Below, piece by piece: positions 59,584 through 64,000 of a stretch of DNA of 64,000 nucleotides. A program made the translations under genes and the position numbers. Origin of the DNA: an uncultured Faecalibacterium sp. (lineage in GTDB: Bacteria > Bacillota > Clostridia > Oscillospirales > Ruminococcaceae); contig CAKSZE010000001.1 in NCBI GenBank assembly GCA_934525325.1, positions 54,614 through 118,613 on the forward strand, given 5' to 3'. The notes under the pieces are model-generated. The model saw only the letters and a list, made by a program, of their open reading frames with translations, did not search any database and was not told the origin of the DNA. Position 1 is the first letter of the stretch. Every line of letters starts with the position of its first letter.

Positions 59584-59964
59584 TTAGTTCATGGAAACCA
59601 GAACGTCACCGGAGTTGACGGTATCGCCCTTGTTCACGTTGATGGAAGCCACGGTGCCATCCTGCGGAGCAACGATCTCGTTCTCCATCTTCATGGCCTC
59701 GAGGATGACCAGCACGTCGCCGGCCTTGACAGAAGCACCGGCAGCGACCTTGACATCCAGAATGTTGCCGGGCATAGGAGCCTTGACGGTAACCGCACCG
59801 GCTGCACCGGCGGCTGCCTTGGGAGCAGCTGCGGGAGCGGGAGCGGCCTTGGGTGCGGCGGATGCTGCAACGGGAGCAGCAGCAACAGGAGCAGCGCCTG
59901 CGGCAGTTTCCTCAACGGAAACGCTGTAAGCAACACCATTGACAGTAATATTGTAGTACTTCAT
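59584..59964 (-). CDS. Biotin carboxyl carrier protein (1.3S-like)
   Basis: This protein carries biotin between carboxyltransferase sites. The 126 residues comprise a short N-terminal segment (KYYNITVNGVAYSVSVEE) that resembles the 1.3S subunit, a flexible Ala/Pro linker (about 25-60) and the biotinyl domain with EAMKMEN (biotinylated Lys). The size is nearly that of Propionibacterium 1.3S. The start at 59964 follows GGAGG. It lies between the two carboxyltransferase genes, 16 bp before the 5S-like gene. Confidence 0.93.
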   Translation of the reverse strand: MKYYNITVNGVAYSVSVEETAAGAAPVAAAPVAASAAPKAAPAPAAAPKAAAGAAGAVTVKAPMPGNILDVKVAAGASVKAGDVLVILEAMKMENEIVAPQDGTVASINVNKGDTVNSGDVLVSMN

Positions 59965-60015
59965 GGAAGGATCCTCCAATTCAAAATCGAACTCAATTAA
60001 CTTACATTCGGACGC

Positions 60016-61335
60016 TTACAGGGCCATATTGCCATGCTTCTTGGGCAGGCGGGCGGCGCGCTTGGTGCTCAGCAGCTCCAGTGCAGCCACAACGCTGGCG
60101 CGCACATTGGCGGCATCGCAGCTCATATCGGCAGCACCTGCAGCCACTGCGCTGGCAGCGCTGCACACCTCTGCGGCGTAGGCAGCAGCCTTGGCCTTGG
60201 TGGCGGCAATGATGTTGTCGGAAGCATCAATCTCGTCCTTGTACAGCACGCTGACAGCGGCGCTGGGCTCCAGTGCGCTGACGGTGCAGCCGGTCACAGC
60301 GATGCGCAGGTCGGCAGCAGCCAGAGCGGTGTACACAGGGCCCACAGCCTTGCCGACCAGCACTGCCACCTTTGCGGTGGTAGCATCGGCATAGGTAGCG
60401 GCCAGACGGGCAGCTTCACGGATGCCGCCGGCCACATCATCGGTAACGCTGGGCACAAAGCCCTCGGTGTCCACGATGGTGACCACAGGCACGCTGAAGG
60501 CATCGCACAGGCGCACAAAGCGGGAAGCCTTGGCTACGCAGTTGTGGCACAGCTGCTTGCCGGTTGCCACAACGCCCACGGCGTTGCCGCCGATGGTTGC
60601 AAATGCGGTGTAGACAGACTTGCCAAAGCCTGCGTACAGCTCCACAGCGCTGTCCTTATCGATCACAGCGGCAGCAGCCTTTGCGGGCTCGGCACCGGCA
60701 GCCAGAACAGCGGTGGGCTGCTCGAACTCGAAGATCGCCGGGCCGGTCAGGTTGTTGGCGGGCAGCAGACCCACGATGTGAGCGGCCTTTTCAGCAGCCT
60801 CTGCGGCGTCGGCAGCCACGATAGATGCCACACCTGCCTTGGCGGCAGCGGCGGCGCTGCCTGCATCGGCAACCTTATCGCCCTTGGCAGCAGAGGTGAA
60901 CGGAGCAGTGAAGAACAACTCTGCGCCCTCGGCCATGATGCAAACATCTGCGTTGGCAGCGCTCAAAGCGCTGGTGCCGCCGCAGACCCCCAGAACAACG
61001 GCCACCTGCGGAACAACGCCGGAGACCTTTGCGATCTGCGCATTCAGCTTTGCGCTGGCGGTCAGCACGTCCAGACCCTCGGCCAGCTTTGCGCCTACCG
61101 AGTTATAGAAGGTGACCACCGGGCAGCCGGTCTGTGCAGCCATTTCCAGAACCTTGATGTTCTTTTCAACATCCTTTACGGTGACAGCTTCGCCGTTCTG
61201 ATAAACAGCGTAAGCCTGCTGACCTGCAGCATAGCCGCAGGCAGCGCTCACTGCACCATCAGCAAACAGCGCAGTGTATTCCCCGTCATCGAAGAACTTG
61301 GCGAGGATTTCTCCCTTATTGATCTTTGAAGCCAT
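60016..61335 (-). CDS. Divergent acyl-CoA carboxyltransferase (MmdA / transcarboxylase 12S-like)
   Basis: 12S/MmdA proteins are double crotonase-fold enzymes that carboxylate or decarboxylate acyl-CoA. The 439 residues keep the C-terminal half pattern SRFVRLCDAFSVPVVTIVDTEGF, AVLVGKAVGPVYTALAAADL and the family end STKRAARLPKKHGN. The N-terminal half is weakly conserved (GVCGGTSALSAANAD) and very Ala-rich. It is about 80 residues shorter than usual (about 510-525), and the segment normally holding the EGA-type motif of the second domain is changed. AGGAGG precedes the ATG. It heads the operon; the acyl-CoA substrate cannot be predicted. Confidence 0.82.
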   Translation of the reverse strand: MASKINKGEILAKFFDDGEYTALFADGAVSAACGYAAGQQAYAVYQNGEAVTVKDVEKNIKVLEMAAQTGCPVVTFYNSVGAKLAEGLDVLTASAKLNAQIAKVSGVVPQVAVVLGVCGGTSALSAANADVCIMAEGAELFFTAPFTSAAKGDKVADAGSAAAAAKAGVASIVAADAAEAAEKAAHIVGLLPANNLTGPAIFEFEQPTAVLAAGAEPAKAAAAVIDKDSAVELYAGFGKSVYTAFATIGGNAVGVVATGKQLCHNCVAKASRFVRLCDAFSVPVVTIVDTEGFVPSVTDDVAGGIREAARLAATYADATTAKVAVLVGKAVGPVYTALAAADLRIAVTGCTVSALEPSAAVSVLYKDEIDASDNIIAATKAKAAAYAAEVCSAASAVAAGAADMSCDAANVRASVVAALELLSTKRAARLPKKHGNMAL

Positions 61336-61380
61336 AATTAGACCTCCTGGTTGTCTGTGTGAGCTTTCAAAATTATATTT

Positions 61381-61409
61381 ATTATACAGAAGCTGGCAAA
61401 AAAATGCAA
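61381..61409 (-). promoter_or_regulatory. SigA-type promoter for the carboxyltransferase operon
   Basis: On the minus strand TTGCAT (61404-61409) and TATAAT (61381-61386) are 17 bp apart, about 45 nt before the 12S-like gene. Confidence 0.8.
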
Positions 61410-61695
61410 GGGATTCTATAAAAATCCATGTGATTCAACATCCATCGCTTATGGAAAGCCAAATTTTTAACGATTCATCGTTTTGTGCGTTTTATCCGGG
61501 TAAATCATCATTTTGCGGATGTAGAAATTTTCCTGGTTTTTTTGGCGAAACTGCACCCGCCTGCCGCGTTTTCTTTCCTGTCTGTTTATGTTACACTATG
61601 GTTACAAAACATAGATTGCCGGGCAATCTGCCAAACTGTACTTATACAGCGCATGAGAACTGCCCGGTAAAAATGAAAAAGAGGTTGAAGCTATC
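61410..61695. other. AT-rich divergent intergenic region
   Basis: The gap between the divergent 12S-like and GDPD genes is 360 bp in all. Beyond the minus-strand promoter it is AT-rich with T tracts. A short ATTGCC / GGCAAT repeat lies near 61615-61628, and a possible plus-strand -35/-10 pair (TTGCCG and TACTTA, 17 bp apart) overlaps it, but this is weak. An 8-codon frame from 61674 ends inside the GDPD start and may be only chance. No RNA gene was recognised. Confidence 0.5.
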
Positions 61696-63648
61696 TTGAA
61701 GCGATTCTCTGCCAAGCTCCGGCAGCAGGAGCAGATCTACCGTTCCCTGCACGATGCCGCCCGTTCCCTGCTTTCCCCAAAGGGGCGGGTATTTCTGTTT
61801 TTTCTGCTGTTTTATAAGGTATTGACAAACTTCTTGTTCGTACCGGCGTTGCAGCTGATCTGGGCGCTGACACTGCGGTTCGCGCCCATCCGCTACCTTA
61901 ATAACAAGACCGCATCCCGCATCTTTGCCTCCCCTGCCATCATCGGGTGTATCGCCGTGCTGGCGGTACTGGCAGCCTTCTGGAGCCTGTATGAAATCTC
62001 CACGATGCTGCATCTGCTGACACAGATACGGCGCGGGGAACCGCTGCGGGCAGGGGCGGTGTTCCGGGATGCCTTTTGCAGTCTTGTGCGGGTGTTTCTG
62101 CCGCAGAACCTCCCGTTGCTGCTGTATGGCGTTGCCCTGATTCCGTTGACGAACTTTTTTCTGGCAGCAAACCATCTGACCCAGTTTGCCGTGCCGGAAT
62201 ACCTCTGGGGGCTGCTGAAAGCGCGCGCTGCCAATCGCTTTCTATTTGCTCTGGCAGTGCTTTGTGTGCTGGCGCTGCTGCTGGACGGACTTGTAGTGCT
62301 GCCAAAATTCCTGCTGGAACGCAAAAGCTTTGGCTGTGCGTTTGCAGAGAGCCTCCACATTTTGCGCAGCCGCGCCGGGCAGCTGCTTGCACTGGCACTG
62401 CGCTGGATGCTGACTGCTGCCGTTCGTACCGGTCTGATGCTGTTGTGCGGCGCAGCGCTGTTCTATTGCGTCATCCTTGGTGTCGGCTTTGCCAGCACCG
62501 CCGCCCTGCTGGCGCTTTCCCGCGCGGCGCTGCTGATCGAGCTGCCGTTTCTTTGCTTGCTCATGGACTGCGCCATGACGGCGGCGCAGAGCACCCTTAC
62601 AGAGGTACTGTACGAAGCGACCCGACAGTCCGATGCAGCACAACCGACTGTTTCCGGCACATCCCATTTCCCGCACCGTGAACAAACGGTACTGGCCGGG
62701 ATGATGGCCTGCGCCGCACTGGTCACCTGCGGCGTGGCAGCGGTATATCTGATGTTCCCGCAAACACAGCCGCTGCAAAGCGTGCTGGGTCTCGCCGACC
62801 CGGTGATCACCTACCACAGGGGCTATTCTTCCCGTGCGCCGGAAAATACCATGGCAGCTTTCGAGACGGCACTGGAGCATGGCAGCCCCCGCATTGAACT
62901 GGACGTACAAATGACTGCTGACGGCGTAGCCGTGGTGACCCACGACACCAGCCTGCGCCGGTGTACCGGCTGCAACGCCAACATCTACGACCTGCCCTAT
63001 GCGCAGGTGCAGCAGCTGGATGCCGGGCGCTGGTTCCATCGGCAGTTCACAGGCTCTTATATTCCAACACTGGAGGAAGTTCTGGCACTGTGCAAGGGCA
63101 AGGCAGAGTTGAATATTGAGATCAAGCCCAGCAGCTTTACGCCGACATTGGAAGCCGAAACGGTGCGGCTGATCCACGCATACGACTACGGCGCAGACTG
63201 CGTAGTCACCTCCCAGAGTTACGAGACGCTATGCAAAGTGAAGGAACTGGACCCGGACATTACCACAGGGTATATTCTTGCGCTGGGCGTGGGCACCTAC
63301 TACGATCTGCCTGCCGCAGACTTTTTCAGTGTGGAGTCCACCTTTATCACCGCCGGTATGGTGCAGCAGATCCATCTGCGCGGCAAGACCATCTCCGCAT
63401 GGACCGTCAACCGCCAGCAGGACGCCGAAAAGCTGCTGCAGCTGGGCGTGGACGACCTAATCACCGACAAGCCTGAGATCATTGCGCCGCTGCTGGCACG
63501 GGACAAGGCACTGGATAACCGTCTGCTCTGGCTGCGGGATCAGATCCAGGAACTGTTTGCCGCCCCGGACGCTGAAGAAGCGATGGATGTAGAGGAGACC
63601 ATCGAGGACGCCATTGAGGATCCCGAAGAGGTTTTGGACGAAGCATAA
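61696..63648 (+). CDS. Membrane glycerophosphodiester phosphodiesterase
   Basis: GDPD enzymes hydrolyse glycerophosphodiesters to glycerol 3-phosphate and an alcohol. The 650 residues have a polytopic N-terminal membrane domain (about 30-370, with seven or so helices, GDPD_memb type) and a catalytic domain (about 372-610). The catalytic domain opens with YHRGYSSRAPENTMAAF and has RIELDVQMTADGVAVVTHD (Glu, Asp, His), then NIEIKPS. The last 35 residues are almost all acidic (EEAMDVEETIEDAIEDPEE). Translation seems to start at TTG 61696 after AAGAGG, since no in-frame ATG or GTG lies between it and the upstream stop. It is a single-gene unit. Confidence 0.92.
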   Translation: MKRFSAKLRQQEQIYRSLHDAARSLLSPKGRVFLFFLLFYKVLTNFLFVPALQLIWALTLRFAPIRYLNNKTASRIFASPAIIGCIAVLAVLAAFWSLYEISTMLHLLTQIRRGEPLRAGAVFRDAFCSLVRVFLPQNLPLLLYGVALIPLTNFFLAANHLTQFAVPEYLWGLLKARAANRFLFALAVLCVLALLLDGLVVLPKFLLERKSFGCAFAESLHILRSRAGQLLALALRWMLTAAVRTGLMLLCGAALFYCVILGVGFASTAALLALSRAALLIELPFLCLLMDCAMTAAQSTLTEVLYEATRQSDAAQPTVSGTSHFPHREQTVLAGMMACAALVTCGVAAVYLMFPQTQPLQSVLGLADPVITYHRGYSSRAPENTMAAFETALEHGSPRIELDVQMTADGVAVVTHDTSLRRCTGCNANIYDLPYAQVQQLDAGRWFHRQFTGSYIPTLEEVLALCKGKAELNIEIKPSSFTPTLEAETVRLIHAYDYGADCVVTSQSYETLCKVKELDPDITTGYILALGVGTYYDLPAADFFSVESTFITAGMVQQIHLRGKTISAWTVNRQQDAEKLLQLGVDDLITDKPEIIAPLLARDKALDNRLLWLRDQIQELFAAPDAEEAMDVEETIEDAIEDPEEVLDEA

Positions 63649-63666
63649 ACCAAATGCTTCTTGCAG

Positions 63667-63708
63667 CAAATACCGGGCAGTCTGCGGGCTGCCCGGTATT
63701 TGTATTTT
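63667..63708 (+). terminator. Rho-independent terminator after the GDPD gene
   Basis: CAAATACCGGGCAG (63667-63680) pairs perfectly with CTGCCCGGTATTTG (63689-63702), followed by TATTTT. Confidence 0.85.
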
Positions 63709-63718
63709 CACAAATGCA

Positions 63719-63759
63719 AAAAGGAGCCGCAGCACCCTGTTACAGGTACTGCGACTCCC
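63719..63759 (-). terminator. Rho-independent terminator after tsf
   Basis: On the minus strand GGGAGTCGCAG pairs with CTGCGGCTCC (one mismatch) around an inner GTACC-type stem, followed by TTTTTG. It lies about 22 bp after the tsf stop codon. Confidence 0.75.
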
Positions 63760-63781
63760 ATTTTGTCTTTGGAAGTTTAGA

Positions 63782-64000
63782 TTACTTCACCATGCTTGCA
63801 ACTTCAGATGCGAAGTCGTCAGCACGCTTCTCCAGACCCTCGCCCTTGACAAAGCGGACGAACTTGACGATCTTGATCTCGCCGCCCAGATTCTTAGCGA
63901 CCTTAGCGGTGTACTGAGCAACGGTCAGGTCGCCGTCCTTGACGAACTCCTGATCGACCAGGCAGTTCTCCTTGAAGAACTTCTTGATCTTGCCCTCGAT
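63782..64000 (-). CDS. tsf: Elongation factor Ts, C-terminal part only
   Basis: EF-Ts recycles EF-Tu from GDP to GTP. Only the last 72 codons lie in the window; the gene continues past the right edge. On the minus strand the frame reads KIKKFFKENCLVDQEFVKDG, then TVAQYTAKVAKNLGGEIKI and ends in ADDFASEVASMVK, the standard C-terminal dimerisation part of EF-Ts. rpsB would be expected upstream, outside the window. Confidence 0.93.
   Translation of the reverse strand: MEGKIKKFFKENCLVDQEFVKDGDLTVAQYTAKVAKNLGGEIKIVKFVRFVKGEGLEKRADDFASEVASMVK

Noticed and set aside
61674-61700. Eight-codon leader peptide before the GDPD gene
   Set aside because: ATG without a ribosome site and with lysine-rich random composition; overlap with the TTG start may be chance.

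Overview
The window is about 64 kb of moderately GC-rich chromosome from a low-to-mid GC Firmicute of the Clostridia. The gene content (complete spoIIIA operon, SpoVM, a SipL-like SPOCS/LysM protein, a tyrosyl T-box leader, RemA, YqzL, DapB/Asd clusters) places it in that group. The alanine-rich proteins, the base composition and the split biotin carboxyltransferase genes make a Faecalibacterium-like member of the Oscillospiraceae/Ruminococcaceae my best guess; this is inference, not a database match. Almost all of it is core chromosome in long co-directional operons. No rRNA, tRNA, CRISPR array, prophage or complete insertion sequence was seen.

Layout. 1-3 kb: XdhC (5' truncated by the window) and YqeB, accessory proteins for a selenium-dependent molybdenum hydroxylase, then a small hypothetical gene and a PadR/DUF2812 pair behind a textbook operator-promoter. 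3-9 kb (+): phoH-ybeY-era-yqzL-recO-mutS2. 9-10.7 kb: a cell-wall amidase, a 45-bp relic of a queA 3' end and a 28-bp palindrome built like a Xer (dif-type) site. 10.7-17.4 kb (-): xer recombinase, radA, a SpoIIM-like membrane protein, a TIGR04086-type membrane protein, yajC, tgt and queA. 17.5-23 kb (+): asd-dapA-dapB (lysine/diaminopimelate), a CapA-like protein, a stand-alone ACT protein and a stand-alone IIA-Glc protein. 23-40 kb (-): tyrS with T-box leader, then recN-argR-nadK-tlyA-dxs-PAP2-ispA-xseB-xseA-TsaD paralogue-nusB-Asp23, then spoIIIAH to spoIIIAA. 40-57 kb (-): ligA, sipL-like, spoVM, thiN, rsgA, prkC, prpC, rlmN, rsmB, fmt, def, a foreign-looking GIY-YIG gene, priA, gmk, remA, yicC. 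57.6-61.3 kb (-): a solo transposase-type HTH protein and a three-gene biotin-dependent carboxyltransferase operon. 61.7-64 kb: a membrane GDPD (+) and the 3' end of tsf (-).

Points that a standard ORF caller would miss are two very small genes (spoVM, 26 aa; yqzL, 54 aa overlapping recO), the queA relic, the dif-like palindrome, and a terminator hairpin whose 3' arm contains the ribosome-binding site of the next gene. The most interesting functional unit is the 12S-like / 1.3S-like / 5S-like trio, which has the composition of a soluble transcarboxylase and no membrane decarboxylase subunit beside it.

Several operons follow the Bacillus/Clostridium order but with clean deletions (rpoZ and coaBC between gmk and priA; rpe between rsgA and thiN; dgkA/cdd between ybeY and era). 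The sporulation genes are all intact, so either the organism sporulates or these genes are retained for another reason.
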